The notes: generated from the letters alone by a model not told the origin. Shown: positions 43,129 to 54,284, counted from the first letter of the stretch. The stretch: 64,000 nucleotides of DNA from an uncultured Cohaesibacter sp. (GCF_963676485.1 NZ_OY781114.1:3302501-3366500), one strand, 5' to 3'. Numbers and translations are program-made.

Positions 43129-44862
43129 ATGGTTGATACTTCAAGCGAATTCAACATAGCAAGTTCGATCGATCACCGCTTCGATTTCGAAGGTGCGAAC
43201 AAAGCGCGCTCGCGGGCTACGCATGGTCGTATCCTGATGGCCATGGCTGTTTTCAGTCTGTGCTTCATGGCGATGTTTGCCCGTCTTATCATGCTCGGGA
43301 TTGATAGTCCCGCCATGGCGCAGATGGGCTCTGTCCAGAGTGCTATCGCCACTGTGCGTCCGGATCTGGTTGACCGCAACGGGGAAATTCTGGCGACGGA
43401 TATCAAGACGGCTTCCATTTACGCCGAACCCAACCGCATCATTGACGTGGAAGAAGCGCTTGATGCGATCACCGGTGTGTTCCCGGATCTGGATTCCCAA
43501 TCCCTGCGTCGACGCCTTTCCAACAAGAAACTGGGCTTTACCTGGATCAAGCGAGAGGTTACGCCCAGACAGCAGCAGGCCATACACGAAAAGGGTATTC
43601 CGGGGCTGGGATACAAGAGCGAGAACAAACGCTTTTATCCGGCGGGGCCAACAGCCTCCCATATTCTGGGGATCGTTAATGTCGATAATGTCGGCATTGC
43701 CGGCATGGAGAAATATATCGACTCCTCAGGACTGGCGAAGGCAGATGGCGGGCCGTCCGGTGGCGCGATGGATCCTGATCCGGTCAGGCTTTCCATCGAC
43801 CTGCGTGTCCAGCATGCTTTGCGTGATGAATTGTACAAGAGCATGACCAAGTTCAAGGCGATTGCCGCCGCTGGTGTCGTTCTGGATGTCAAGGATGGCG
43901 AAGTGCTGGGTATGGTTTCCTTGCCTGACTTTGATCCCAACAATCCTGTCAATGTCAACAAGCCGGATCGTCTGAACCGCATGACCGCAGGGGTCTATGA
44001 GATGGGATCCGTCTTCAAGACCATGACCATGGCTATGGCTCTGGATTCCGGTTCGGTTCATCTCAATGACAGCTTTGATGCGCGCCAGCCGATCCGTGTG
44101 CGTGGCAGCACCATCAGCGACTTTCATGCGAAAAAGCGGATCCTGTCGGTTCCGGAAATCTATATCTACTCGTCCAACGTCGGGTCTGCCAAAATGGCGC
44201 TCAAGGTTGGCAAGGAAAAACATCGGGCTTTCCTGCGCAAGGCGCATTTGCTGGACCGCGTCAGAACCGAACTGCCTGAGACGGCAGCGCCGGTCTATCC
44301 CTCTTCCAAGCGCTGGACTGATCTTTCCACCATGACCATCAGTTTTGGCCATGGCTTGCAGGTTACGCCTTTGCAATTCGCAGCCTCTGCGGCCGCTCTT
44401 GTGAATGGTGGCTATTATGTCAAACCCACTTTCCTCAAGATGGGCGACAAGGAAAAAGCCAACATTGATCACTCAGACCGCATCGTCAGCGAACAAACCA
44501 GCGCGGAAGTGCGCTACTTGATGCGCCTGAACGCGGTGAAGGGCTCAGGCAGGCGCAGCCGTGTGGATGGTTATCTCGTTGGAGGCAAAACAGGGACCGC
44601 CGAAAAGGTTGTCGATGGCAAATATGATAGCCACAAATTGCGTAACTCATTTCTCGCAGCGTTCCCCATTGACAATCCTCGCTATATTGTTCTGGTTATG
44701 CTGGATGAGCCCAAGGGCCTCAAGGAAACCTACGGATATGCGACCGCAGGTGTGAATACTGCCCCCACTGCTGGCGCAGTTATCCGCAGAGTCGGTTCAA
44801 TATTGGGGGTTAAACCACGATTTGGACAAAAGATAGTTCCAACAGTCGAGGCATCCTTTTAA
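43129..44862 (+). CDS. ftsI: septal peptidoglycan transpeptidase FtsI (PBP3)
   Basis: Cross-links septal peptidoglycan as partner of FtsW. 577 residues: an N-terminal cytoplasmic tail and single membrane helix (about 32–55), a dimerisation domain with RPDLVDRNGEILATD, then the transpeptidase domain with active-site SVFKTM (serine of SxxK, near residue 294), SSN in the IYSSNVGSAKM stretch, and GGKTGTAEK near residue 486. Length is normal for alphaproteobacteria. It begins 9 bases after ftsL with a GGCGG-type ribosome binding site. Confidence 0.97.
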   Translation: MVDTSSEFNIASSIDHRFDFEGANKARSRATHGRILMAMAVFSLCFMAMFARLIMLGIDSPAMAQMGSVQSAIATVRPDLVDRNGEILATDIKTASIYAEPNRIIDVEEALDAITGVFPDLDSQSLRRRLSNKKLGFTWIKREVTPRQQQAIHEKGIPGLGYKSENKRFYPAGPTASHILGIVNVDNVGIAGMEKYIDSSGLAKADGGPSGGAMDPDPVRLSIDLRVQHALRDELYKSMTKFKAIAAAGVVLDVKDGEVLGMVSLPDFDPNNPVNVNKPDRLNRMTAGVYEMGSVFKTMTMAMALDSGSVHLNDSFDARQPIRVRGSTISDFHAKKRILSVPEIYIYSSNVGSAKMALKVGKEKHRAFLRKAHLLDRVRTELPETAAPVYPSSKRWTDLSTMTISFGHGLQVTPLQFAASAAALVNGGYYVKPTFLKMGDKEKANIDHSDRIVSEQTSAEVRYLMRLNAVKGSGRRSRVDGYLVGGKTGTAEKVVDGKYDSHKLRNSFLAAFPIDNPRYIVLVMLDEPKGLKETYGYATAGVNTAPTAGAVIRRVGSILGVKPRFGQKIVPTVEASF

Positions 44863-44906
44863 ACCTTGGGATAAGGTTGGTAAGAATCGGGCCGGAGTGC
44901 TGTTGG

Positions 44907-46403
44907 ATGAAAGTGGTGGAATTGCTGGGCGGACTAGAAGAGCCCATTGCTGATTTTCTTCTGGTTAATTTGGGCGAGAAGGATGTGACCGGTGTCACCG
45001 GAGACAGTCGTCTCGTTGAAAGCGGGTTTATCTTTGTCGGGGTGCCCGGCTCACAGGTTGATGGGGCGCAATTTGTTCCCAAGGCCCTGGAGCAGGGAGC
45101 GATATTGGCGATCATATCCGATCAGTCGAAACTGCCCCGGGATTTCGACCCCAGCGGCAAGCCGATTTTCCGCCTGCAAGATCCTCATTTGGCTCTGGCC
45201 AATCTGGCTGGTGCATTCCATGGGGTGGCGCTTGAAAAAGTCGCTGCCGTAACCGGCACCAACGGGAAAACGTCCATCGCTTCCTTCCTGCGTCAGATCT
45301 GGGCGGCGAGCGGAAAATGCGCAGCCAATATCGGCACCATCGGCATTGAAGGGCCTTCGGGCAGTTCCTACGGCGGCCTGACGACCCCTGACCCTGTCGG
45401 CTTGATGAAAAGTGTGAGTGCACTGGCTGCAGAAGGGGTAACTCATCTGGCTCTTGAAGCGTCCAGTCATGGTCTGGAGCAAAAGCGCCTTGATTGTCTG
45501 CCGGTCGATATCGGCGCTTTTACCAATCTCACCCGCGATCATCTGGATTATCACTGCACCTTTGAAAATTACCGTGATGCCAAGAGCCAGCTTTTCAGCC
45601 GATTGGTCAAAGCCGATGGCACAGCAGTCATCAATCTTGATGATGCCAGCGGCGCGCATTTTCTGGAGGTGGCCAAAAAGCGTGGGCTAACATGCCTCAC
45701 GGTTGGTCATGACAGCAAAGCAGATCTTGTTATTCAATCCATTGCCGTTGAAGGACTGGATCAGATTGTGACGCTCTCCGGGCTTTGGGGCGATGTTTCC
45801 TGCAAGGTGCCGCTTGTTGGGGCATTTCAGGTTTCCAATGTGCTGGTTGCTGGTCTGATGGCTTATGCCAGCGGTGTTGATGTCGCTGATATTCTTGAAG
45901 CTATTCCGGCACTCAAGGGTGCTTGCGGTCGCATGGAGCTTGTTGGGCATGCGGGCGAGGATACCGCGATCTATGTCGACTATTCCCACACGCCGGATTC
46001 GCTGGAAGTGGCGCTCAAGGCTTTGAGACCATTCGTCAAAGGGCGTCTGATTGTCGTTTTTGGCGCAGGTGGCGACCGCGATACGGGCAAACGTCCGATG
46101 ATGGGCCAGGTTGCCAATGACTTTGCCGATTATGCCATCGTTACCGATGACAATCCTCGTTCAGAAGATCCTGCCTTTATCCGTGCTGCCGTTATGGAGC
46201 CTGTAGAAAACGGGGTGGAAATCGGCGGTCGTCAGGATGCTGTTTCATATGGCGTAGACATGATGAAGCCGGGTGACATTCTGCTGATTGCAGGCAAGGG
46301 CCATGAGCGCGGGCAGACCGTTCTGGGCGAAACGCTTCCATTCTCCGATCATGATGCCGTGGCCAAAGCGTTGGCCGAGAGCGGCAAGGGAGAGATGGTG
46401 TGA
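44907..46403 (+). CDS. murE: UDP-MurNAc-L-Ala-D-Glu:meso-diaminopimelate ligase MurE
   Basis: Adds the third residue of the peptidoglycan stem. 498 residues with the ATP-binding AVTGTNGKTSIASFL (about residue 112), the TTPDPV substrate loop, the carbamylated-lysine region and the DNPR motif in VTDDNPRSEDP, which marks meso-diaminopimelate rather than lysine as the added amino acid. The start at 44907 (MKVVELLGG) has GGAG at about 10 bases; the frame opens 30 bases earlier. Overlaps murF by four bases (GTGA). Confidence 0.97.
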   Translation: MKVVELLGGLEEPIADFLLVNLGEKDVTGVTGDSRLVESGFIFVGVPGSQVDGAQFVPKALEQGAILAIISDQSKLPRDFDPSGKPIFRLQDPHLALANLAGAFHGVALEKVAAVTGTNGKTSIASFLRQIWAASGKCAANIGTIGIEGPSGSSYGGLTTPDPVGLMKSVSALAAEGVTHLALEASSHGLEQKRLDCLPVDIGAFTNLTRDHLDYHCTFENYRDAKSQLFSRLVKADGTAVINLDDASGAHFLEVAKKRGLTCLTVGHDSKADLVIQSIAVEGLDQIVTLSGLWGDVSCKVPLVGAFQVSNVLVAGLMAYASGVDVADILEAIPALKGACGRMELVGHAGEDTAIYVDYSHTPDSLEVALKALRPFVKGRLIVVFGAGGDRDTGKRPMMGQVANDFADYAIVTDDNPRSEDPAFIRAAVMEPVENGVEIGGRQDAVSYGVDMMKPGDILLIAGKGHERGQTVLGETLPFSDHDAVAKALAESGKGEMV

Positions 46404-47803
46404 CCGCACTTTGGCCATCGGGGGAGTTCGTTGAAGCCATAGAGCCGCTTGGTCAGCCCGGGGTGATTGGCGATGTATCGGGAATCTCCATCGATAGCCG
46501 TACGGTGAGCGCTGGCGATGCTTTTTTTGCTATCAGGGGCGAACGCTTTGACGGCCATGCTTTTGCACGGGTCGCTCTGGATGCCGGAGCCGCTGTTGTC
46601 GTGCTGGAAGAGGCCCAAAGGGGTGCTTTCTGCGATCTTGAGGACCGGGTTCTGTTCGTGGATGACGTGCTCAAGGCGCTGGAGCGGCTTGGTCGCGCGG
46701 CGCGGGCGCGTGTGTCTGGCAAGGTTATCGCCATCACCGGTAGCGTCGGCAAGACGAGCACAAAAGATGCGCTGTGGTCAGCGCTCAAACCAAGCGGCAA
46801 GGTACATGCCGCCCTATCGTCCTTCAATAATCACTGGGGTGTTCCCCTGACCCTTGCGCGCATGCCGCGCGATACCGAATTCGGTATTTTTGAAGTGGGG
46901 ATGAACCATTCCGGAGAAATCCGGCATCTGATCGGCATGGTGCAACCGGATTTGGCCGTGATCACCACCATAGTGGCTGCGCATATCGGCAATTTTTCGA
47001 GCATCGATGATATAGCGGCAGCGAAGGCAGAGATATTCGAGGGCGTGGTTCCCGGTGGGGCTGCGCTTTTTAATGGTGACATTCCTTTCGCCAATTTTCT
47101 TGCTGAGAGGGCCAAGGCAGAGGGCGTTGAGAGCATTTTTTGTTTCGGTCGCTCCGCGGGTGCGGATGTGCATCTCTCGGCGTTTGATCTTCAAGCCGAT
47201 GGCTCGGATCTGTCTGTCGATCTGTTTGGTCGCACTGTGCAATGCCATGTCGGAGCACCCGGGGAGCATCTTGCACTCAATGCGCTGGCTGTTCTTGGGG
47301 CTGTGTCTCTGGTGGGGGGCAATGTCGAGGCGGCATGTGCGGCTTTGTCCGATCATGGGGCCAGCAAAGGGCGCGGACAGCGCCACAGCTTGGCTTTGAA
47401 CGGGGGCGACCTCCTGCTGATCGATGAAAGCTACAACGCCAATCCGTCATCTGTTGCCGCCGCGCTCGCGGCGCTGGGGCTGGTAAAGAAGTCCGGCCGC
47501 AAGATCGCCGTATTGGGCGATATGTTGGAGCTTGGTGATGATAGCAAAGCCATGCATGAAGGCGTGCTTGAGCCTCTGTTGGCGGCTGATGTTGATCTTG
47601 TGTTTCTGTGTGGGCCGGAGATGGCCCATCTATGGGAAAAACTACCTATGACACGGCGCGGTGCCTATGCTAAAGCGTCGTCGGAACTGATTGCCCCTGT
47701 TCTTGCTGCTATCAAGGGCGGGGATGCGATTATGGTCAAAGGGTCCCTTGGTTCCAGAATGGCTCCGATTGTGGCGGCCATACTGGAAGAATTTAAGAAA
47801 TAA
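46400..47803 (+). CDS. murF: UDP-MurNAc-tripeptide:D-Ala-D-Ala ligase MurF
   Basis: Adds D-alanyl-D-alanine to complete the stem pentapeptide. 467 residues: substrate-binding N-domain with ISIDSRTVSAGDAFFAIRGE, ATP loop AITGSVGKTSTKDAL (about residue 113), FGIFEVGMNHSGEI, and C-domain with IDESYNANPSSV. Begins with GTG inside the murE stop, giving translational coupling. The next gene, mraY, follows after 46 bases. Confidence 0.97.
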   Translation: MTALWPSGEFVEAIEPLGQPGVIGDVSGISIDSRTVSAGDAFFAIRGERFDGHAFARVALDAGAAVVVLEEAQRGAFCDLEDRVLFVDDVLKALERLGRAARARVSGKVIAITGSVGKTSTKDALWSALKPSGKVHAALSSFNNHWGVPLTLARMPRDTEFGIFEVGMNHSGEIRHLIGMVQPDLAVITTIVAAHIGNFSSIDDIAAAKAEIFEGVVPGGAALFNGDIPFANFLAERAKAEGVESIFCFGRSAGADVHLSAFDLQADGSDLSVDLFGRTVQCHVGAPGEHLALNALAVLGAVSLVGGNVEAACAALSDHGASKGRGQRHSLALNGGDLLLIDESYNANPSSVAAALAALGLVKKSGRKIAVLGDMLELGDDSKAMHEGVLEPLLAADVDLVFLCGPEMAHLWEKLPMTRRGAYAKASSELIAPVLAAIKGGDAIMVKGSLGSRMAPIVAAILEEFKK

Positions 47804-47849
47804 ACCGGAAGCTTAAACCGGTAGCGTATGTGAAAGGCCTGTATCTAAG

Positions 47850-48935
47850 ATGCTGATGTATCTTGTCCAAATATCCGATCAGATTTCCGGATTCAACGTG
47901 TTTCGTTACCTCACGTTTCGAACGGCCGGAGCCATTATCACTGCGCTCTTGTTTGTGTTTCTGTTCGGTCCTGCCATCATTCGCGGTTTGCGGGTGCGCC
48001 AAGGCAAAGGCCAGCCAATTCGCGAGGATGGGCCGCAAAGTCATCTGTTGACGAAAAAGGGCACGCCGACCATGGGGGGGCTGATGATCCTGACAGGGAT
48101 GATCATGGCGACCCTGCTTTGGGCAAACTGGGCGAACCCTTACGTCTGGATCGTGTTGTTCGTGACGGTCGGTTTTGCGCTGATCGGGTTTTATGACGAC
48201 TATCTCAAGGTTGCCCGCTCTTCGCACAAGGGCTTTTCCAGCCGAATGCGATTGGCGATTGAAGCTGTTATTGCCGGTGTGGCCTGCTTTGCCGTTGCCC
48301 AGCTTGGCGAGGATACCTTTTCCACGTCGGTTACCTTCCCGTTCTTCAAGGATATCTTGCTGGATCTGGGCTGGTTCTTCGTGCCCTTCGGCCTGTTTGT
48401 GATCGTCGGGGCTGGCAATGCGGTCAACCTCACGGATGGTCTAGACGGTTTGGCCATTGTGCCGGTGATGATCGCGAGCGCCACCTTCGGCGTGATCGCC
48501 TATCTTTCCGGTAACGAGATTTTCGCTGAATATCTTCAGATCCATTATGTGCCAGGTACCGGTGAATTGCTGGTGCTCTGCGGTGCCATGGTTGGTGCCG
48601 GGCTCGGCTTCCTATGGTTCAACGCCCCGCCAGCGGCTATCTTTATGGGCGATACCGGGTCGCTCGCGCTTGGCGGTATGCTGGGCTCGATTTCCGTTGT
48701 CACCAAGCATGAGCTGGTTCTGGCCATTGTTGGCGGTCTGTTCGTTCTGGAAGCGGTGTCCGTGATTATTCAGGTGGCGTCCTTCAAGCTGACCGGTCGG
48801 CGCGTTTTCCGCATGGCACCCATCCATCACCATTTCGAGCATAAGGGATGGACGGAAGCCCAGGTGGTTATCCGTTTCTGGATCATTGCCGTTGTTCTGG
48901 CCCTGATCGGCCTGTCGACGCTCAAGTTGCGGTAA
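47850..48935 (+). CDS. mraY: phospho-MurNAc-pentapeptide transferase MraY
   Basis: Integral membrane enzyme that makes lipid I from UDP-MurNAc-pentapeptide and undecaprenyl phosphate. 361 residues, about ten membrane helices, with the catalytic aspartates in [11 protein letters not shown] and in [13 protein letters not shown], the [11 protein letters not shown] loop, and the HHHFEHKGW motif near the C-terminus. Length equals that of the E. coli enzyme. An AAAGG lies somewhat far upstream of the ATG. Confidence 0.98.
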   Translation: MLMYLVQISDQISGFNVFRYLTFRTAGAIITALLFVFLFGPAIIRGLRVRQGKGQPIREDGPQSHLLTKKGTPTMGGLMILTGMIMATLLWANWANPYVWIVLFVTVGFALIGFYDDYLKVARSSHKGFSSRMRLAIEAVIAGVACFAVAQLGEDTFSTSVTFPFFKDILLDLGWFFVPFGLFVIVGAGNAVNLTDGLDGLAIVPVMIASATFGVIAYLSGNEIFAEYLQIHYVPGTGELLVLCGAMVGAGLGFLWFNAPPAAIFMGDTGSLALGGMLGSISVVTKHELVLAIVGGLFVLEAVSVIIQVASFKLTGRRVFRMAPIHHHFEHKGWTEAQVVIRFWIIAVVLALIGLSTLKLR

Positions 48936-49014
48936 TCAGGCAACAGGCAAATGCGGAGCGAGGCTCCGGTTATGATGACGGCATTGGTGCCTAGATTCTG
49001 TTAGGGGAAGAGAC

Positions 49015-50478
49015 ATGATCCCGATTACCATATTTGAAGGCAAAAAAGTTGCGGTATTCGGGCTCGGCGGAAGCGGCTTGGTGACGCTGGAAGCCTTGAC
49101 GGCGGGCGGAGCGGATGTTTTCGCCTATGATGACAAGGAAGCAAGCCGCGAGAAGGCCGCCCTGATTGACGGTGTCCAGATTTGCGATCTGCAAAGCGCT
49201 GATTGGTCCGAATTTGCCGTGCTGGTGCTCGCACCCGGTGTGCCGCTTACCCATCCCGAACCGCATTGGAGTGTCAAAAAGGCCGAGGCTGCAGGCGTTG
49301 AGGTAATAGGTGATATCGAACTGTTCTGCCGCCAACGAAGAGCAACCGGCATAGATGCGCCTTTCATTGCCATCACGGGCACCAATGGCAAGTCGACCAC
49401 CACGGCGCTCATCTCCCATTTGCTCTCCGTGGAGGGGCTTGATGTGCAGATGGGCGGCAATATCGGCACACCCATTCTGGCGCTTGAGCCAATCGCGCCC
49501 GATCGCATCTATGTGATCGAGGTTTCTTCTTACCAGATCGATCTTGCGCCCAGCATAGACCCGTCTATCGGGGTGTTGTTGAATATCTCTGCCGATCATC
49601 TGGATCGGCATGGTGATCTTCTCAATTACGCTCGTATCAAGAGCCGTATGGTCACTTCGGCTGATCTCTCTGTTGTGGCCCTTGATGACAGGCTCTGTGC
49701 CAATGTGGCTTCAAACCTACGTTTGAAGGGGCATCCGGTTATCACCATTTCCGGCTTTGGCAATGAGCGTGCGATGGTTGCCGCGCCTGATGGTGTGCTT
49801 CAGAGCATGGAAGGGGATTTCCTCTTCAATCTCGATCAGGCCCGTGCGTTGCGCGGCACGCATAATGCGCAGAATGCGGCCGCAGCAGTGGCTGTTGCAC
49901 GTCAGCTGGATCTGCCGCCTTCGGTTCTGGTCGCCGGCCTTAAATCTTTTGGTGGGCTTGAGCATCGCATGGAAGAAGTTGGTGCGGCAGACGGGCTTTT
50001 GTTCATTAACGATTCAAAGGCCACCAATGCGGACGCGACCTCGCGTGCACTGGCATCCTTCCCCAAGGTGCACTGGATTCTGGGCGGGCTTCCAAAGTCT
50101 GGCGGAATCAGCTCGCTTGTGGACTATTTCGATCGTATCGAGCATGCCTATCTGATCGGGGAGGCCTCGGAAGAGTTTGCCGCGACCCTTTCCCGGCATG
50201 GGGTGGCCTTCAGCTTTTGCGGTCATATGGATGTCGCGCTTGAGCGTGCCATCGCGGATAGCAAACAGCGTTTGGCAAAGGGCAGCAAAATGGAGCAGGT
50301 CATTCTTCTATCACCTGCCTGTGCATCCTTTGATCAGTTTCCCAATTTCATGAAACGTGGGGATGTTTTCCGCACCGCAGTAGATCATTATCTTGAGACA
50401 GGGCAGGTCGAGGTTGACCCTAGCCATCTTGCCTGTCAGGAAGCGCATTCGGACACTCTGGTCAGTGAGGGGCATTGA
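49015..50478 (+). CDS. murD: UDP-MurNAc-L-alanine:D-glutamate ligase MurD
   Basis: Adds D-glutamate to UDP-MurNAc-L-alanine. 487 residues: N-terminal Rossmann segment KVAVFGLGGSGLVTLEAL, ATP loop ITGTNGKSTTTALI (about residue 120), and LLNISADHLDRHG followed by INDSKATNADATSRAL. About 50 residues longer than the E. coli protein, as is usual in alphaproteobacteria. AGGGGAAG precedes the ATG. Its TGA stop overlaps the ftsW ATG by one base. The 79-base gap after mraY contains no obvious terminator. Confidence 0.97.
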   Translation: MIPITIFEGKKVAVFGLGGSGLVTLEALTAGGADVFAYDDKEASREKAALIDGVQICDLQSADWSEFAVLVLAPGVPLTHPEPHWSVKKAEAAGVEVIGDIELFCRQRRATGIDAPFIAITGTNGKSTTTALISHLLSVEGLDVQMGGNIGTPILALEPIAPDRIYVIEVSSYQIDLAPSIDPSIGVLLNISADHLDRHGDLLNYARIKSRMVTSADLSVVALDDRLCANVASNLRLKGHPVITISGFGNERAMVAAPDGVLQSMEGDFLFNLDQARALRGTHNAQNAAAAVAVARQLDLPPSVLVAGLKSFGGLEHRMEEVGAADGLLFINDSKATNADATSRALASFPKVHWILGGLPKSGGISSLVDYFDRIEHAYLIGEASEEFAATLSRHGVAFSFCGHMDVALERAIADSKQRLAKGSKMEQVILLSPACASFDQFPNFMKRGDVFRTAVDHYLETGQVEVDPSHLACQEAHSDTLVSEGH

Positions 50479-51617
50479 TGCACCGAACACGGAAAAATAT
50501 GCTGACAGAATGGTGGTGGACAATCGACCGCCCGATGCTTGTTGCGCTTATTCTGCTGTTGTTCTTTGGTCTGGTGCTTTCCATGGCGGCCAGTCCGGCC
50601 ATCGCCATGAAGCTCAATCTTGATGCGTTCCATTTTGTCAAACGTCACGCGATGTTTGTGCCCGTGGCCCTGTGCATCATGATTGGCGTTACCTTTCTCA
50701 GTCCGCGCGGCGCAAGGCGACTGGCGCTTTTCGTATTGGTATGCGCCTTTGCGGGCATGGTGTTGACGCTTTTGGTCGGGGGGTCGGTGAAGGGGGCACA
50801 GCGCTGGATTTCCATTGCCGGATTCTCGGTGCAGCCATCAGAATTCATGAAGCCCGCATTCGTGGTCATTGCGGCATGGCTCTTTGCAGAGAATGACCGC
50901 AGGCCGGAGATACCGGGCAACCTCTTTTCCATCGTCATATTCATGATTGCCGTGGCGCTTCTGGTCGCCCAGCCGGATATTGGGCAAACCGTGCTGTTGG
51001 CCATGGTCTGGTCGGGGCTGTTCTTTATGGCGGGTATGCCGATTTTCTGGATTTTCCTCTTGATGGGGCTCGGGGTTGGCGGTTTGACTATGGCCTATTT
51101 CTTCGTGCCGCACGTGACTGGTCGTATCAACCGCTTTCTTGATCCTGCGTCAGGGGACACCTTTCAGGTGGATACGGCGATGGATGCGATTATTCGTGGT
51201 GGCTGGCTGGGCGTCGGGCCGGGTGAGGGCACCGTCAAGCGCACATTGCCCGACTCACATACGGACTTCATCTTCGCCGTTCTGGCAGAAGAATTCGGTA
51301 TCATCGCCTGTATGGTGTTGATTTCAGTTTATCTGTTCATCGTGGTGCGGGCCTTGCGGCTGGCGCTGCAAACGCAGGATCTGTTCAAACGGCTTGCCAT
51401 TTCTGGTCTTGCGTTGTTGTTCGGACTTCAGGCCGTGATCAATATCGCGGTGAACCTGAAGCTGATGCCCGCCAAGGGCATGACGCTGCCTTTCATTTCC
51501 TATGGTGGTTCGTCGCTTCTCTCAGTTGCCCTCACTATGGGGCTGCTTTTGGCCCTGACGCGCAAGCGGCCCGAAGTCGGGCTGGAAAAACGGCAGTTTT
51601 TCAAACCCTACGATTGA
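50478..51617 (+). CDS. ftsW: septal peptidoglycan glycosyltransferase FtsW
   Basis: SEDS-family glycosyltransferase that polymerises septal glycan together with FtsI. 379 residues with ten membrane helices and family signatures: GAQRWISIAGFSVQPSEFMK, VAQPDIGQTVLL, LGVGPGEGTVKRTLPDSHTD, and FISYGGSSLLS near the C-terminus. The ATG at 50478 is reached directly from the murD stop (TGATG), with GAGGGG just upstream; a TTG three bases earlier is also in frame. Confidence 0.97.
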   Translation: MHRTRKNMLTEWWWTIDRPMLVALILLLFFGLVLSMAASPAIAMKLNLDAFHFVKRHAMFVPVALCIMIGVTFLSPRGARRLALFVLVCAFAGMVLTLLVGGSVKGAQRWISIAGFSVQPSEFMKPAFVVIAAWLFAENDRRPEIPGNLFSIVIFMIAVALLVAQPDIGQTVLLAMVWSGLFFMAGMPIFWIFLLMGLGVGGLTMAYFFVPHVTGRINRFLDPASGDTFQVDTAMDAIIRGGWLGVGPGEGTVKRTLPDSHTDFIFAVLAEEFGIIACMVLISVYLFIVVRALRLALQTQDLFKRLAISGLALLFGLQAVINIAVNLKLMPAKGMTLPFISYGGSSLLSVALTMGLLLALTRKRPEVGLEKRQFFKPYD

Positions 51618-51763
51618 GGTCGCTTTTCTCAAAGTTGACAGACTTTGCGGATAGGACTATGCGGAAGACCGCGTTAGGAGCAGGCATCCAGCCCTGACGG
51701 AATTGCCCAAAAGCTGCCTTTATATAGCGGCATGCAAGGAGCCACCCGAGGGTGGATGAGTGA

Positions 51764-52870
51764 ATGACAAAAACTGTTTTGCTTACGGCAGGTGGAACTG
51801 GCGGTCATCTGTTTCCAGCCCAGGCTCTGGCCCATGCGCTGATCGCGCGCGGCTGGACGGTGCATCTGGCGACCGATGGGCGGGCGACGCGCTATGGTCA
51901 GGATTTTCCGGCTGAAAGCATACAGATCATTCCTTCTGCAACGCCGTCGGTCAAAAATCCCGTCAAGATGGCCAAGGCTGCGCTCAAGCTGGCCAAAGGT
52001 TATATGGCTGCGCGCAAGGTGATCAAGACGCTGAACCCTGATGTCGTGGTTGGCTTTGGCGGGTATCCCACCGTGCCGCCGATGCTGGCTGCCCGTTCTC
52101 TCGGGGTGCCGACCTGTCTGCATGAACAGAATGGGGTCATGGGGCGGGCGAACCGCTTTTTGGGCAAGGGGGCGAGTGCCATCGCCGCCAGTTTCCCGAT
52201 CCTCAAGGGGATTGAAGGGCTTGAAGACAAGGTGACGCTGACGGGCAACCCGGTGCGTCCTGCTGTAGCGCTTGCTGCTGAAACCGCTTATGCGCCATTG
52301 GGAGCGGAGAGAGACTTCCGGCTTGTGGTGTTTGGTGGCTCGCAAGGGGCACGCTTCTTTTCTGAATATATGCCCGGAGCACTCGGGCGTTTGCCTCAGG
52401 AAATCCGGGAGCGCATTTCCCTTCTGCAGCAGTGTCGCCCTGAAGATCTGATGAAGGTCAAGGTTGGCTATCGTGAACTGGGGCTTAAGGCTGAGCTGGC
52501 GCCTTTCTTCTCTGATATGCCTGCCGAGATTGCCAAGGCCCATCTGGTGATTTGTCGCTCGGGGGCTTCCTCGGTCAGCGAGTTGGCGGCCATTGGCAGA
52601 CCCTCCATTCTCGTGCCGTTGCCCGGCACGCTCGATCAGGATCAACATGCCAACGCCAAGGTGCTGGAAGAGGCGGGTGGTGCATGGGTTCTGCAGCAGC
52701 GCGGTATGCGCCCGAATGATATTTCCGATTTGCTTGAAGATTTGATTGCCAATCCCGAAAAACTCACTGCAGCAGCTGAGGCTGCGCGTGGACAGGGCAA
52801 ACTGGACGCCGCCGACAGGCTGGCTGATCTGGTGGAAAAATTGGCTGGTGATACAGGAGTTGCCAAATGA
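51764..52870 (+). CDS. murG: UDP-GlcNAc–lipid I N-acetylglucosaminyl transferase MurG
   Basis: Peripheral membrane enzyme that turns lipid I into lipid II. 368 residues in two Rossmann halves: [20 protein letters not shown] at the start, [38 protein letters not shown] and the UDP-binding [21 protein letters not shown] 146-base gap separates it from ftsW. Its stop overlaps the murC start (ATGA). Confidence 0.97.
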   Translation: MTKTVLLTAGGTGGHLFPAQALAHALIARGWTVHLATDGRATRYGQDFPAESIQIIPSATPSVKNPVKMAKAALKLAKGYMAARKVIKTLNPDVVVGFGGYPTVPPMLAARSLGVPTCLHEQNGVMGRANRFLGKGASAIAASFPILKGIEGLEDKVTLTGNPVRPAVALAAETAYAPLGAERDFRLVVFGGSQGARFFSEYMPGALGRLPQEIRERISLLQQCRPEDLMKVKVGYRELGLKAELAPFFSDMPAEIAKAHLVICRSGASSVSELAAIGRPSILVPLPGTLDQDQHANAKVLEEAGGAWVLQQRGMRPNDISDLLEDLIANPEKLTAAAEAARGQGKLDAADRLADLVEKLAGDTGVAK

Positions 52871-54276
52871 AGATGCCTCAGAATATTGGTCCGATCCATT
52901 TTGTCGGGATCGGCGGGATCGGCATGTCCGGTATTGCCGAAGTGTTGCTCAAACTCGGCTATATAGTGCAGGGCAGCGACATTGCCGAAGGGGCCAATGT
53001 GGTGCGGTTGCGCGAGAAGGGCATCAAGGTCATGGTCGGGCACGCTGCCGAGAATATCGGTGATGCTCAGGTGGTTGTTGTTTCATCAGCCATCCAGTCC
53101 GATAATCCCGAACTCAAGGAAGCCCGTGCGCGGCTTCTGCCCGTTGTGCGACGCGCCGAAATGCTGGCCGAGTTGATGCGCTTCAAGTCGGCCATTGCCG
53201 TTGGAGGCACGCATGGCAAAACCACAACCACATCTCTTGTGGCAGCGCTGCTGGATGCCGGAGGCATGGACCCGACGGTTATCAATGGCGGTATCATCAA
53301 TGCCTATGGAACCAATGCGCGCATGGGGGATGGAGATTGGATGGTGGTGGAAGCGGACGAGTCCGATGGCACCTTCGTCAAGCTGCCCGCGGATGTTGCG
53401 ATCGTCACCAACATCGATCCCGAGCATCTGGATCACTATCACACCTATGATGCGGTGAAAGAGGCGTTCCGGGCTTTCGTTGAGAATGTGCCTTTCTATG
53501 GCTTTGCGGCCATGTGTCTTGATCACCCCATGGTGCAAACCCTCGTGGGGCAGATAGAGGACCGGAGGATTGTGACCTATGGTGCCAACCCGCAGGCCGA
53601 TGTGCGCTACAAGGATTTGCGATCTGATGGCGGCATCAGCCGCTTCACTGTCGAGATCCGTGATCGGCGAAGCGGTGCGGTCGAGGAGATTTCTGGTCTC
53701 ACGCTCCCGATGCCCGGCGAGCATAATGTTGCCAATGCCACAGCGGCGATTGCCGTGGTGCATGAATTGGAGATTCCTGCAGATGCCATCCGCAAGGGGC
53801 TGTCGGCCTTTGGTGGCGTTAAACGGCGCTTTACCCGCGTTGGAAGCTGGAACGGCATCGAGATTATTGATGATTATGCCCATCATCCGGTTGAAATCAG
53901 CGCGGTCATGCGGGCCGCGCGTCAGGCATCTCAAGGCAAGGTGATTGCCGTCATGCAACCGCATCGCTATTCGCGCCTGCAGAACCATTTCGAGGATTTC
54001 TGCACTTGCATGAATATCGCCGACCATGTGCTGGTGGCAGATGTTTATCCGGCAGGGGAAAAGCCCATTGAAGGCGTGAATGCCGAGGCTCTGGTCGAAG
54101 GGCTGAAGAGCCATGGCCATCGCGGCGCTTCGCTGCTTGGTCCTGCCGATGGGCTGGCCCTGCGGGTCAAGGATCTGGCTGAGCCGGGCGACTATGTGGT
54201 TTGTCTGGGGGCTGGCAGTATCACGACCTGGGCCAACGGCCTTGCCGATACGCTCAAAACATTGGCAGGAGAGTAG
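52867..54276 (+). CDS. murC: UDP-N-acetylmuramate:L-alanine ligase MurC
   Basis: Adds the first amino acid of the peptidoglycan stem. 469 residues: [17 protein letters not shown] at the N-terminus, the ATP loop [17 protein letters not shown] (about residue 115), [24 protein letters not shown] and [12 protein letters not shown]. Four-base overlap with murG. The murB ATG begins 8 bases after its stop. Confidence 0.98.
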   Translation: MKMPQNIGPIHFVGIGGIGMSGIAEVLLKLGYIVQGSDIAEGANVVRLREKGIKVMVGHAAENIGDAQVVVVSSAIQSDNPELKEARARLLPVVRRAEMLAELMRFKSAIAVGGTHGKTTTTSLVAALLDAGGMDPTVINGGIINAYGTNARMGDGDWMVVEADESDGTFVKLPADVAIVTNIDPEHLDHYHTYDAVKEAFRAFVENVPFYGFAAMCLDHPMVQTLVGQIEDRRIVTYGANPQADVRYKDLRSDGGISRFTVEIRDRRSGAVEEISGLTLPMPGEHNVANATAAIAVVHELEIPADAIRKGLSAFGGVKRRFTRVGSWNGIEIIDDYAHHPVEISAVMRAARQASQGKVIAVMQPHRYSRLQNHFEDFCTCMNIADHVLVADVYPAGEKPIEGVNAEALVEGLKSHGHRGASLLGPADGLALRVKDLAEPGDYVVCLGAGSITTWANGLADTLKTLAGE

Positions 54277-54284
54277 GCTGTAGG

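Noticed and set aside
52867-54276. Long antisense frame opposite murC, and similar ones opposite uxaA, metH, dctP, dctM and lpxC
   Set aside because: These mirror codon bias of the true genes, lack ribosome binding sites and resemble no family.
54201-54284. Extended murB start inside murC
   Set aside because: Adds 28 residues unlike the family N-terminus, encoded by bases constrained by murC.
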